A stretch of DNA of 64,000 nt from positions 44,482,725 through 44,546,724 of the forward strand of contig NC_079510.1 in NCBI RefSeq assembly GCF_030052815.1, read 5' to 3'. The notes beneath the pieces were generated by a model. That model did no database searches. It was not told the DNA's origin and saw only the letters and a program-made list of their open reading frames with translations. The stretch is from Hevea brasiliensis (lineage: Eukaryota; Streptophyta; Magnoliopsida; Malpighiales; Euphorbiaceae). Shown here one piece after another: positions 23,448 to 35,114 of this stretch. The position numbers and the translations under genes are program-made. The stretch's first letter is position 1. Each line of letters starts with the position of its first letter.

Positions 23448-24750
23448 ATGCGTAGAAGTAAGAGAGTTGCCACTGCACCAGAACCAGATGTGCCTGACGA
23501 GGTGTCAGCACAGGATGAGGCGCCTACCCCGAGGAGGCGGGGTAGGAGGCCTATAGCTGCTCAAATAAAAGAGCAGCTGCCACCAGTTCAGGATCAGTCG
23601 TTTATGGCACAGGGTCCCATGGACCCCATGGCAGCTACTCTAGCTGGGTTACAGAGAACCATCGATATGATGGCGCAGTATATGGTCCACCCTCCACAGC
23701 AGCAGTCTACCGCACCAAGAGGGGAACTTTACAAACAGATCATCAATTTCAAGAAGTTAGTGCCAGGTACTTATGATGTGTCAGACGATGCATATTGGTT
23801 TTTGGATTCTTGCAGACAGGCAGGAACAGAATTACAGTTGACTGATAGAAGACTAATAGAGTGTATGCAGCATGTCATGGGGCCTATGCCTAGACAATGG
23901 ATGAATGACTACATATTACCTCGGATGGAGGGTTTATCGTGGACTCAGTTTGTGGAACTGTTCATCAATCGGTTTATGCCAGAAAGTTTCAGGGATCAAA
24001 AGCAGTGGGCCTTTGAGGCCTTAAGACAGAATGGCAGGTCTGTAGATGAATATGCTACAGAATTTCTTGAGTTGAGCAGGTATGCCCCTACAGCAGTTGC
24101 TACAGAAACTATGAAGGTGAAGAGGTTCCTAAAGGGGCTAGACAGGAGATATGCAAACCTGGCCATGATGTCGGATCAGTCATTTGATGTGGTAGTTGAT
24201 CGAGCCAGACAGATAGAGATTAGCTATGCTGCGGATGACAGCCGAAGAGCAAAGAAAAACAGAGCAGAGGGTTCTTCAGGTACTCCCCACATGGGTACTC
24301 CAGATAGTGGTGGCTAGAGTAATTTCAGAGGAAGAAGTAGGAACAAGAAGAGTGGTTTTAGACACAAATCCCGAGGGTTCAGACCAGGGTACGGATCTAG
24401 CAGTGGTCACAGTTCGGGGTACAGCAATTATGGGTCTGGTTTAGGATCCTCCTTGGCACCTTGTGCACAGTGTGGAAGAGGACATTCAGGACCTTGTATG
24501 ATGGGTTCAGGAGTATGCTTCAGGTGTGGCCAACCAGGTCACTTTGCTAGGGAATGCCCCGTGTTCAGCGAGCCACAGATGGGGTCACAGGGTTCTGTTG
24601 CAAATGTTCCTCGTCAGTTGTATCCGGGTGCTTCGAGATGGCGGCAATCGATTGATGGCCAGTGGTCGAGGACAAGGGGGACGTGGATTTGGAGGCAGAT
24701 CAGGAGGGAGAAGTCAGTATCAGGGTTCTGCCACTCAGGGTAGGGGTCAA
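23448..24750 (+). pseudogene. Gypsy-2 gag (interrupted)
   Basis: The ATG at 23448 (MRRSKRVATAPEPD) is preferred; an in-frame ATG at 23400 adds 16 residues of no gag character. A basic N-terminus is followed by a Retrotrans_gag domain (WFLDSCRQAGTEL, PRQWMNDYILPRM, FINRFMPESFRDQK, QNGRSVDEYATEF). A TAG at 24315 interrupts the frame. Reading on in the same frame gives a Gly/Ser/Tyr-rich linker and the CCHC knuckle CFRCGQPGHFARECP at about 24517-24561. A frameshift near 24640 moves into the protease frame. Confidence 0.88.
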
Positions 24751-27700
24751 GCTCGGGTTTTCACCCTGACCCACCAGGATGCTCAAGCTTCAAATGCAGT
24801 TGTGGCAGGTATTCTTCTGGTCTGTTCCTATGAGGCTCGTGTTTTAATAGATCCAGGTGCTACGCACTCATTTGTCTCCCCTGTGTTTGCCATGAGGTTG
24901 GGTAGAAACCCTACAACCTTAGAATGTCCTTTGTCGGTAGCTACCCCACTTAGTGACAACATAGATGTAGATATGGTTTTTCTAGGTAGCCCAGTAGTAG
25001 TGGATGGAAAGATCCTCCCAGCAGACTTGGTTCCTCTACCAGTGATGGATTTCGATGTAATCTTGGGGATGGATTGGTTGGCAACTCATTATGTCACTTT
25101 AGACTGCAGGAACAAAAAGGTGCATTTTCACATACCTGGTGTGGAAGAGTTTAGCTTTGATGGTGACAAGAGCGTGGCTCCATATAATTTGGTGTCAACA
25201 ATTAGTGCTAGAAAAATGTTGAGGCGTGGATGCCAAGGGTATTTGGCATTGGTGAGAGATACATCTGTAGAAGGTGCCAGTATGTAAAATGTTCCTGTTG
25301 TCAGAGAATTCATGGATGTCTTCCCTGAAGAGCTTCCAGGGTTGCCACCGAAAAGGGAAATAGAGTTCTGCATTGATATTGTGCCGGGTACAAACCCCAT
25401 ATCAATGCCGCCTTACAGGATGGCACCAGCAGAATTAAAAGAGCTAAAGGAGCAACTACAAGAGCTTTTGGACAAGGGTTTTATACGTCCGAGCACTTCA
25501 CCCTGGGGTGCTCCTGTTCTATTTGTGAGAAAGAAGGATGGGTCATTGAGGTTGTGTATTGACTATAGACAGCTGAACAAGGTGACTGTGAAGAATAAGT
25601 ATCCACTTCCTTGGATCGATGACCTGTTTGATCAGCTCCAAGGGGCTAGATTCTTTTCCAAGATAGACCTGCGATCAGGCTACCATCAGTTGAGAATCAG
25701 GAATGAGGACGTGTCCAAAACGGCATTCAGGACAAGATATGGTCATTATGAGTTCTTGGTGATGTCTTTTGGACTCATTAATGCACCAGCAGCCTTCATG
25801 GACTTGATGAACAGGGTGTTCAAGCCATTTTTGGACCGTTTTGTCATCGTATTCATAGATGACATTCTGGTATACTCTCGGACCGAGGAAGAGCACGTGT
25901 GGCACTTGAGAATGGTGTTACAGACTTTGAGGGAGCACCAGCTATATGCTAAATTTTCAAAATGTGAATTTTGGCTAGAAAGCATCTCATTCTTGGGACA
26001 CGTGGTTTCTAGTGACGGCATTCAAGTAGATCCCAAGAAAGTTGAAGCTGTAACTGATTGGCTTAGGCCTACAACAGTCACTGAGGTGCGAAGTTTTCTG
26101 GGCCTAGCTGGCTACTATAGGTTTTTTGTGCAAGATTTTTCTAGGATAGTAGCTCCCTTAACTAAGTTAACTCGGAAGAATGTTCCATTCATTTGGACAA
26201 ATGACTGTGAGAAGAGCTTCCAGAAGCTTAAGGAGTGTCTAACCACCGCTCCTGTGTTGACACTACCTATGAGTGGTGAAGGATACACCGTGTAATCGTG
26301 GACGCCCAGAGTTGGCTTAGGGTGTGTTTTGATGCAGAATGGAAAGGTAGTGGCTTATGCTTCAAGGCAGCTGAAGAGGCATGAGCAGAACTACCCCACC
26401 CATGATTTGGAAATGGTGGCTGTAATCTTTGCACTAAAAATCTGGAGACACTACCTATATGATGAAGTGTGCGAGATATACACCGATGACAAGAGTTTGA
26501 AGTACATCTTCCAACAGAGGGATTTAAACTTGAGACAGAGGAGATAGATGGAGCTTCTGAAAGACTATGATTGCACCATCCAGTACCACCCTGGGAAGGC
26601 CAATGTAGTGGCAGATGCTTTGAGCAGGAAGTCTTCTGGCAGTTTGGCGCACATTTCAGTGGAGAAGAGACCGTTGATTCGGGAAGTACATGAGTTAATG
26701 GATTAAGGTTTAATCCTAGATCTTTCAGATGAGGGGGTGTTGTTGGCTCATTTTTCAGTGAGGCCAGACTTGCGAGACAGAGTTAGAGTTTCCCAGCACA
26801 GAGACCAACAATTAATGAAAATCATAGAAAGAGTACAACAAGGTGAAGGTGGTGAGTTTGGATTTGCCAATGATGGCACCCTAGTACAGGGTTCTAGGAT
26901 ATGTGTGCCCGATGTGGACAATCTCAGAAATGAAATCATGCAAGAGGACTATACACTGTACAATGTCCACCCAGGCTCCACCAAGATGTACCATGATGTG
27001 AAAGATAGTTATTGGTGGAATGGCATGAAGAGAGACATAGCAGACTTCGTGTCCAAGTGCTTGACTTGTCAGAAGGTGAAGTTTGAACACTAGAGACCGT
27101 CAGGGAAGCTGCAAGAGCTCCCTATCCCAGAATGGAAGTGGGAAATGATCACTATAGATTTTGTGACTGGGTTGCCTCGTACCACGCGAAGATATGACTC
27201 GATATGGGTAATTGTAGACCGTCTAACCAAATCAGCTCACTTCTTGCCTGTGAAGACTACATATTCTGTGGCACAGTACGCCCGACTCTACATTCGAGAA
27301 ATAGTCAGATTGCATGGAGTTCCGGCTTCCATAATATCTGACAGAGGGCCCCAGTTCACTTCTCGGTTTTGGAGAAAGTTGCAGGAGGCACTTGGCACAC
27401 AGTTAAACTTTAGTACGGCTTTCCACCCTTAGACAGACGGACAGTCCGAAAGGACAATCCAAACACTGGAAGATATACTTCGCATGAGTGTTTTGGATTT
27501 TGGAGGTCAATGGGATGATCAGCTAGCTTTGGTGGAGTTTGCCTACAACAACAGTTACCATTCCAGCATAGGGATGGCACCCTATGAGGCACTATATGGA
27601 AGAAAGTGTAGGTCTCCTCTGTGTTGGACGGAAATGGGAGAAGCGAAGGTGCATGATGTAGACCTAGTGCAGTACACTTCAGAGATAGTTCCTTTAATCA

Positions 27701-28256
27701 GGGAACGATTGAAAACAGCTTTTAGTAGGCAGAAGAGTTATGCAGACCCCAGACGGAGGGATGTGGAGTTTGCAGTAGGCGACTATGTATTCCTGAAAGT
27801 TTCTCCGATGAAGGAAGTGATGAGATTTGGAAAGAAGGCAAGTTGACACCTCGGTACATTGGACCTTTTGAGGTTACTGATAGAGTTGGAGCAGTTGCCT
27901 ACCGGTTGGAGCTACCACCCAACCTTTCTCATGTTCATCCTGTGTTTCACATCTCCATGCTCAGGAAATACATTCCAGATCCTTCTCATGTACTACAGCC
28001 GGATGTAATAGAGCTAAAAGAGAACTTGACATTTGAGGAGCAACCTGTAGCCATTGTGGACTACCAAGTGAGACAACTAAGATCAAAACAGATCCCTATG
28101 GTTAAGGTTTTGTGGAGGAGTCAGTCAGTGGAAGAGTGCACCTGGGAGTCAGAACAGGACATGTGTAGCAAGTATCCTTATCTGTGTAATCTTGTACTTT
28201 ATTCTGCCTTGTGTAAAATTCGAGAACGAATTTTCTGTAAGGGGGGAAGAATGTAA
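24751..28256 (+). pseudogene. Gypsy-2 pol: protease, RT, RNase H, integrase, chromodomain (interrupted)
   Basis: Protease carries LIDPGATHSFVS near 24846 and VILGMDWLATHY near 25057. After a TAA at 25285 the RT frame (25312-26295) is intact with [20 protein letters not shown] and [10 protein letters not shown]. The expected first RNase H aspartate box (YCDAS) is replaced by a stop at 26293 and four out-of-register codons, restored by GLGCVLMQ. Further stops follow at 26545, 26703, 27091 and 27430. Integrase keeps [38 protein letters not shown] and TDGQSERTIQ. After a shift near 27840 the tail reads YIGPFEVTDRVG, HPVFHISMLRKY and a chromodomain-like VKVLWRSQSVEECTWESE. The terminal stop codon TAA is supplied by the LTR start (ATGTAACACC). 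Confidence 0.9.
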
Positions 28257-30816
28257 CACCCCAAAATTTTAAAACTTTATTATTTTATGAGTATTATGGA
28301 TATTTTAATTTTATTAAATTTTAAGAAATTATTTGAGATTTTTCGGATTTTAAAAATCGGGTTCGATTTTTTCGAAAATATAAATTTAGATGATTTTTAA
28401 AAATTAATTTAAAGACCACGTGGCAAAACTAAAAATATATTTGGAGTCTACGAATTTTTCTGAGTTTTCTGAAATTTTTTCAAAATTTTTGGACCTCGTT
28501 TTCGATCCCGAGGCAGAGTAAAAATTTAAAATTTTATATCCTGAATCGAACTGGCCGAATCGAACTGGACCGGATCGGACCGGTCGAATCGGATTGGCCT
28601 TTTCTTTTTCTTCTTTCCCCTTCCCCGCGCGCGTCCGACCTCCCTCCCTTTCTCTCTCTTTTTCTCTCTCCTCCCTCCTCCCCTTGCCACGCCGCCGCCT
28701 CCCCTGCCACCCCAGCTCGCCGGCGCCCACCCTCACTGCCCCACCATCGGCCGCTCGAACGCCGTAAACGGCGCTCGAAGTGGAGCGACGCACGCGTGCG
28801 ACCGTTCGACTTCCCAACCAAAATCCGGCCAATCCGGCCACCAATCGGATCGAGTCTTGTGTCTAAACTCATCTACTCGTCGAGAGCTTTCCATAGACAC
28901 CAAGAACACCAAAATCCATCAAGCGGTTTGTCCAATTTTTGCCCGGGAAGTTTTAGCCCATTTTGACTTTCGGGCTAGATTTCTCGCAAACCGTGAACCC
29001 AACGAGAAAACCAAGAGTACCAGAGTGCTCCACTCGTCGAGAGCTTCGCGAGGATATAAATTTCAAAATTTTCTGACACCGTTTTTTGGTGGATCCCATG
29101 GAACTTCGCAGTATTTTTCCGAGCATTAAATGAGCTTAGAAAATTCTGAAAAATTTATGTACTAACCCTCGTGTTGTGGGCTTCGTGTAGGTATCCTCAA
29201 TTCGCAGAAATTCGACAGTTGACCAGGTCTGTGAATTTCTGGCCAGACATACCCGTTACCGGAAGAGTCTCCGAATTGGACCAAGGTTTTGGCTACCCCC
29301 CCATTGTCAGACGTCCCGAGCGTGTCCCCGGAGTCGGAATCAGCAAAGGTAAACCCGAACCTTGCTTTTTCGTAATTTTTTAGTGCTTAAATAGGATTAA
29401 AAATCCATAAAATATTCGTGGTAGCTCAGAAAATTATGATTCTTTTTGCAATAGCCTAGTAATATCGTTAAGGACCGCGGGGCAAAGTTTTAGAATTTTT
29501 AGAGCTTATTTGGGTAGTTTTTGCAAAAATGATAAATTATAAGGACTAAATTGAAATTTTACATATTGTGATGGATGACTGATTTGATAGGCCCAGGAGG
29601 GGCTGTGTGATGTGATTGAGTTGCGGATTTTCGGCACGACTTAGGACGTATTTAGTCTTTTCTTGATTTGTATTGAGTCATTTGTATTAAATAATTGTAA
29701 TGTAATTGTCAGGTGAGCCGGGACAGCCTTCTTCCTCCGCCCAGCCGCCCCAGTGACCGTTGTCAAGTCTGTGAGTAAAATATTAATTTTAATTGTAATT
29801 TCACTATTATTATATGTTCAAGCATGCCCATGCATCACTTATATGCATATATTTATGTAGTTAAACTCTAGGCACGATTTATGTTGCATTCATAACTGTT
29901 AAAGTGCTATGGATGTTGTTGTGGTAATTTGGAGCAGTGTGCGTGCGTTGGCGTGCGTGTGATGTGGTGTGGACTATGGATAGGACGGGTAGACACGGCT
30001 TGAGATCTTCGCTGGGACCCGGTCCTTCGGGGTAGACACAGCTTGAGTTCTTCGCTGGGACCCCGATTTGATTTATGAAGCGAAAGTCTGGCTTGAGTTC
30101 TTCGCTGGCACCAGGTTGGATTTAAGAGAGTTGTATAGGGGATCAGCTCCCATATATTATGATTGATACTACTGGGTGTGTGAGTGCTCCAAATTACCTT
30201 TTTGCTGTTATGATGTGAATTTATTGCTGGTGTTGCATTTCACTCTACAGGGTGCATTAGTTTTAGATAGTTATAGAAATTATGGTTAAAATTGATATTT
30301 TACTCTCTGAGTCGAACGCTCACTCCTGTTCAATATTTTTTCAGGCCACAGGAGGATATTTTTGAGGTTAACCTGCTTTCTTTCTCACAGGTCGATTATT
30401 AATGTTTGTATAAACTTGTTAAATCTCAGAATTTCCGCATGTGTTAGGAATGTTTATTTGCTATGGGTCTGTAAACTAAATTATTATTTTGGACCTGTAA
30501 ACTTAATATTCTGTGCATGTTTGATGGATTGGATGAGGGAGCTGAGCTCCCATTTATTTTTATGCTGATGAGTATGTGGAGGGTGAGCTGAGCTCCCCAA
30601 TTGAGTATTTATTGTGTTTACAGGTCGGGTGAGTCAAAAACTCCCCGTTGTTAGGTCCATTTTATGGCCAGACTCTGTCCGATTGATTTCTTGAAATTGG
30701 GCCCAAATGGGCCTTAGAGTTGGGTTAAGTGAATAGTTAGGCTTACTACGGGCCTCGGGGGCTTTAGGCTGGCCCAGGTCCTAGTGCCGGTCCGGCCCAT
30801 AGGTTGGGTCGTGACA
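28252..30816 (+). repeat. Gypsy-2 3' LTR (2565 bp)
   Basis: Begins TGTAACACCCC directly after the polypurine tract AAGGGGGGAAGAA (28239-28251) and ends GGGTCGTGACA, followed by the duplication ATTTC. Matches 20563-23220 apart from dispersed substitutions and the deletion described for the 5' copy (deletion point near 29625). The sub-repeats around GGCTTGAG are at 29995-30110. Confidence 0.93.
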
Positions 30817-31915
30817 ATTTCCATTGAACTTCTCATCAAGTTCCGCAAATTTTTCTTTATAGAGTGATTGCTTGCTCCATTATCCAAGTACCACGAATTA
30901 TGGTCATCATGATCTCCATCTTTGAGTGCTAGCAACAAGCTTGGTTCCTCTCCATCTTGTTTATCATTAACAAGATTAACTTTCTCCTCCCTATCATTTG
31001 AAGTGCCACGACAGTCCCAAGAATAATGACCATAATTGTGACAATTGTAACATTCAATGTTAGACTTTTCAAACCTTCTTTCATTTGATCTATAATAGTT
31101 GCCTCTTCCTTTTCCTCTTCCATGACCTCTACTTGATCGTTGGCTTTTATCTTCATTGTTGGCATGTCTTGATTGCTTATTCTTTTAGTTACTTGACCAC
31201 GACCACGACTGCATCCTCTACCTTTTCCTCGTCCTCTTTGGCTTCTATCATCATTCAAAGAAACCTTGGTTTTGAGGATTTGATCGGAAGGTTCTTATTG
31301 TCTTCTCTTCATTTTGTCTTCATGAGCTTGCAAAGACCCCTCTAACTCCTCAATTGTTATGGAGTCTAAATCTTTTGATTCTTCAATGGTACACACCACA
31401 TAATCAAATTTTGGTGTAAAAAATCGAAGAATTTTCTCTACCACATGAACATCTTCTACCTTCTCACCAAATCTCTTCAATTGGCTCACTATAGGTTTCA
31501 CCATCGTTTAAAAAACCAAAATGGATTCAACATCCTTCATTCGCAAAGCTTCAAATTCACCTCTTAACATTTGGAGTCGCACCTTCTTCACTCTATCAAC
31601 TCCTTGGAGGAAATTTTTCAAAATCTCCCAAGCTTACTTTGCATTAGTAGCATCGGCCACCTTCAAGAACATAGATTCATCCAAACTTTGATGGATGAGA
31701 GCAAGGGCTTGTTGATCCTTCTTCCTTGCTTTTGCTAAAGCATCATTCTCATTTTGAGATAACGATGCTTCATCTTCGGGTGGAGTAAAGCCTTTATCAA
31801 CAATATCCCACACATCTTGTGAGCCAAGCAAGGCTTTCATACGAATATACCAACTCTCATAATTTTCTCTTATAAGGTGAGGGAATTGAAAAGAAAGAAG
31901 ACCACTGCTAGCCAT
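30817..31915 (-). pseudogene. Copia-1 gag and protease start
   Basis: The gag ATG lies at 31913-31915 ([18 protein letters not shown], then [19 protein letters not shown] and [19 protein letters not shown]), a typical plant Copia gag start. A stop near 31634 and others near 31505 and 31295 break it. The zinc knuckle CYNCHNYGHYSWDC (CX2CX4HX4C) is on the minus strand of about 31011-31052. Protease begins with SWYLDNGASNHSI (about 30862-30900) and is cut off by Gypsy-2 at 30817. Confidence 0.88.
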
Positions 31916-31945
31916 TTCTCAAATTATTCAAGATTAAAGAAAGAA

Positions 31946-31957
31946 GCTCTGATACCA
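31946..31957 (-). other. Copia-1 primer-binding site (tRNA-iMet type)
   Basis: The minus strand reads TGGTATCAGAGC three bases inside the 5' LTR, complementary to initiator tRNA-Met. Confidence 0.85.
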
Positions 31958-31960
31958 CTT

Positions 31961-32307
31961 TGTTGGAAAAAGAAAGAGGAGAGAAAATACTATTTTGTAT
32001 TCTACACTTATGAACCTTCAAGTACAAGGGATGTATATATAGTAGTTTAGGCAACTCCTCAAGTTCTAATTACATGAACCTAAGTTAATATTCATTTTTG
32101 AACCATCCAAGAAATCTAAAAAGACACATACTTTGATCTATTACATTAATTATATTTAATCACCTAGAAAAAACTAAAAGACTAATTAACCTAGACATAT
32201 ATAGAAAATTACAAATTATTTTTTAAAACTCTCTCTTAATTTACAATTTCCTTTTTCACTTTAAGACTAGCACGTAATCTTTTTCACTCCAAATTATTTT
32301 TTCAACA
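31961..32307 (-). repeat. Copia-1 5' LTR (347 bp, with 71-bp extra segment)
   Basis: Starts TGTTGGAAAAAG and ends TTTTTTCAACA on the plus strand, like 408-683, followed by AGGCA. It is 71 bp longer. The extra block (about 32219-32290) resembles the pol end plus polypurine tract that normally lie just inside the 3' LTR (684-745), bracketed by two copies of the LTR edge CAAATTATTTTTT. Confidence 0.88.
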
Positions 32308-32312
32308 AGGCA

Positions 32313-32460
32313 GGTAAGAGAAGCATAACAACCATTAATAATGTTACCCTGATAATTACGGACAATGACACCATAAACAGCTAGAGGGAGCTCAAAATCA
32401 AAAGAAGCATCGACGTTCAACTTGAGAATACCTCTTGGCGAGTTAGACCATGGACCCGCG
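32313..32460 (-). pseudogene. RNase H-like (RVT_3) fragment, N-terminal half
   Basis: The minus strand reads WSNSPRGILKLNVDASFDF, then VYGVIVRNYQGNIINGCYAS. The W-x-x-P-x-G-x-LKLNVDA start with its first catalytic aspartate and the GVIVRN strand are the hallmark of plant RVT_3 RNase H-like domains. The continuation is at 280-402 beyond Copia-1. Upstream on the minus strand (32461-32600) no further domain is recognised. Confidence 0.68.
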
Positions 32461-32851
32461 TTCTATGATTGCCACGTGGTGATTTGGTAAGAATCACTCA
32501 GTCAAGGGTGACCCGTGAGTTGTCGATAATAGGCAATACTGATTCGCCGTGCTTCTGCGCGAAAGCGACAGTTACCTTTTGCTATTACATGATGAGTTGT
32601 ATTTTTTTTTTAATGAAGAGCGGAAGCAATAGAACCACGTGGCCATATAATTTCTTCGGTTGCAGTCATGGCTGGATGCCACATCGACCAGAAGTGACAC
32701 CTCATACCAGCAGCAGCGGGTCCAGCACCTGTAATGAGGCCTTCTCTCAAATTATAGTTGGGTCACGGAGCAGCCTTTATCTGCTCATCATATGGTCCAG
32801 AGCCCACGTAGCGTTCATTTCATCATCTTCCCTCTCCTATATCCAGGCAAC

Positions 32852-32884
<33 letters not shown>

Positions 32885-32891
32885 CCCTCCC

Positions 32892-32941
<50 letters not shown>
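32852..32941. repeat. Compound microsatellite (CT)n (TG)n (TA)n
   Basis: A CT tract, a short TG tract (32892-32900) and a TA tract of about 40 bp follow one another directly. The TA part is likely to be length-variable. Confidence 0.95.
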
Positions 32942-32943
<2 letters not shown>

Positions 32944-34549
32944 ATATGATTGAATTTATTTATATAGGAACTCAGGACAGGGGTTCTTATTATGATATCC
33001 TTATTCAAATTTTTTTTTTCATCCACTAGCTGAACGCTTCAAAATGAAATTTTAACTAGGTGTTGTTTATGCCCTTCGGATTTGGGCGTATGATTTCTTT
33101 TGTTGTTCTGCGTGAATTTGAAGTCAGATATTTTCCCAACTTGTCTAAAGGCAATACTCAATAATCTTCGTTTGTTTTGTGTAAATTCTCCACAATGGGA
33201 CACATGTTTGAGCTTCTAGCTCGTGAATTTTAGTTCATGGGGTAATGCGTTGTCATGTGATTAAAGAGTTGTTTGAAGTTTGAACACCGGCTTTGAATTG
33301 GATGAGCTTTGTGTGTTTTAGGGGCAGCAGCGGCTTGAGGTTTTTAATTGCCTTTTGGAGAATAGTTAGTGGAGGAAAGATATTCATATTATTGCATTTG
33401 GAATTGACAGCTTTGGATTGAAGATTGAGCTGGGTTTGGGTTGGTCCGTGCTGTGCTGTGGGCAGTGTCTCTGTAATTTCAAAATGGCAATGATTTAATA
33501 TTCACAACATAATTGGGGAGTAATCTTTATATTAGCATCTTTAATGAAGTCTACAATTTTATAGGATAGTGATTAGGACCTTCCAACTGTATAATGCTTG
33601 TATCATCTGTATGTCAGCCTACACATTTCACCCCAAGCAGTTTGCACGGGTTGGGGGTGGGGTTCGCAAAATGATTAAATGATATTCATCTTTATCACAT
33701 CTCATATTGCTATTGATGTATAATTGAGTATCTGTTTCATGATGTTTGAGTAATCTGCATGTACAGGAGCATATGTCTAAATTGGAATACAAATGATAGC
33801 TGCTAAAACACACACTTTTTTGTTGTTTCTGTCTTGATGATAGATGAAGATGAGCCTGTGCTCTGTTTCCTTGTTAAATTGATGGATCTCGAAGGCAAGA
33901 AGTTTGGAAGGGGTTAGATGCTTTAGTTATTGAGCGATTTGGTTATTGTTTGTCCCATTTGTGTAGTTGAATTCCTTTCATTATTAATATAATGGAGTGT
34001 AATTTAAATTTGTTACTTTTTATGTTCTTTTTCCCACTATTAATTAAAGAGAGGTTATGGACTGTATTTCTTCAGTTTTTATATAAGAACTATTAGTTGT
34101 AGAGATATCTTGGTCTGCGTGTAATGTTGGTTTGCTTTTTATGAGAGATTTTGTGATATTGTCAACAAGCTATGAAGACCCTGCTATTGTCCTATACTTG
34201 CCTTAAAAGGGGATTGTGCTTCTGAACATAAGTTTTGTCATATTGTGTTTGACAGTAAGCAAAAGCAATTTGTATGTGAACTATAAACAATTTTTGAATC
34301 CTTTTCACCATTATCTATTCCTTACTCATTGATTATATCCATTCTTTTCTCAACTCTTGAATTATTACTGTGACAAAATAGTCATGATTTGGTTGCTAAA
34401 TTTTGATATAGGTACTTAGATTGGGGAGGGGATGAATAGTGATTGGAGGTCCTTTCATGCATTTTCACATTCTAGTTCCAAAACTTCATTTTTCTCTATT
34501 TTTTTTTCTAACATTTAGGAATCACGATTTAAATGGAACTTTGACTTCA

Positions 34550-34550
<1 letters not shown>

Positions 34551-34589
<39 letters not shown>
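34551..34589. repeat. (AC)n microsatellite, about 19 units
   Basis: An uninterrupted AC run at 34551-34589. Confidence 0.95.
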
Positions 34590-34591
<2 letters not shown>

Positions 34592-35114
34592 AAACTTATC
34601 TATTTTTTGGGGAAAGCTGCTATTCCACCTTTTTCTCTTTTTACCTGGCTGTATTCAAGGTCATTCAATTTGACACTTTTTTTTTTTTTCAAAAACTAGT
34701 GGATGGTTTCAGTCCAATCTGATATTCGGTATGCTTAGTGTTTACTGGAGGGTTTTGATAATTTGATCTCTTTATTTGTGGTCCAACAAGGCTACTTAAG
34801 CTTTTGTTTTTGATTCACTGCCTATTGGAGCCTCATGTTGGCAAGTGTTTCGTGAGGTTAAACGCAGTGATATAGCAATCAGAGCTTCATTTAACCTTTT
34901 GATCTTGAGATGATCTCTTGGGGGAGCCTTGAGAAGGCAATAACTCAAATATTTAAAATCCAAGAAGCCTTTTACTTGACATTTAGGCATTTGACCTGAT
35001 AATTTGAAATGGCCCTTGCTATTGCAATTTTTTTTCCTTTTAAATTTCATTTCTTTTCATTTAAAAGAAAAAAAAATGATGTTCATTTTTTTGCAAGGCT
35101 CTATCTGGAACAAT

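Larger units (their letters stand above)
20563..30816 (+). mobile_element. Gypsy-2: chromovirus (Tekay-like) Ty3/Gypsy element
   Basis: A 10,254-bp element with LTRs at 20563-23220 and 28252-30816 and the duplication ATTTC at 20558-20562 and 30817-30821. The LTR start (TGTAACACCCC, mutated to TGCAACACCCC in the 5' copy), the tRNA-iMet primer site, a CCHC gag, and a chromodomain-like tail on integrase place it in the chromoviruses, most like Tekay. LTR length differs mainly because of an 80-90 bp deletion in the 3' copy. Several in-frame stops in gag and pol make it defective. It interrupts Copia-1 between protease and integrase. Confidence 0.93.
408..32307 (-). mobile_element. Copia-1: nested, fragmented Ty1/Copia LTR retrotransposon
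   Basis: A minus-strand Copia element bounded by TG...CA LTRs (31961-32307 upstream, 408-683 downstream) and flanked by the 5-bp duplication AGGCA at 403-407 and 32308-32312. Next to the upstream LTR is a tRNA-iMet primer site; next to the downstream LTR is the purine tract AAGAGGGAG (minus strand of 684-692). The order gag, protease, integrase, reverse transcriptase, RNase H identifies Copia. The polyprotein is cut into four blocks (30817-31915, 19545-20562, 14284-15678, 684-1251) by Gypsy-2, a solo-LTR-like element and Gypsy-1. Without these inserts the element would be about 4.8 kb, normal for Copia. Many stops and frameshifts and clearly diverged LTRs make it the oldest insertion of this block. 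Confidence 0.93.
32461..35114. other. Intergenic region without recognised genes
   Basis: About 2.6 kb. I see two microsatellites (32852-32941 and 34551-34589) and short open frames with no family resemblance. AT content is moderate and T-runs are common. Part may be former 5' flank or intron of the MED19-like relic that follows. Confidence 0.5.

Noticed and set aside
31946..31957. TGGTATCAGAGC-type sites as tRNA genes
   Set aside because: They are 12-18 base primer-binding sites next to LTRs, without any tRNA body. No tRNA or rRNA gene was seen in the window.
34439..34699. Open frame spanning the AC microsatellite
   Set aside because: The frame is kept open by the (AC)n run itself (Thr-His repeats); nothing else supports coding.
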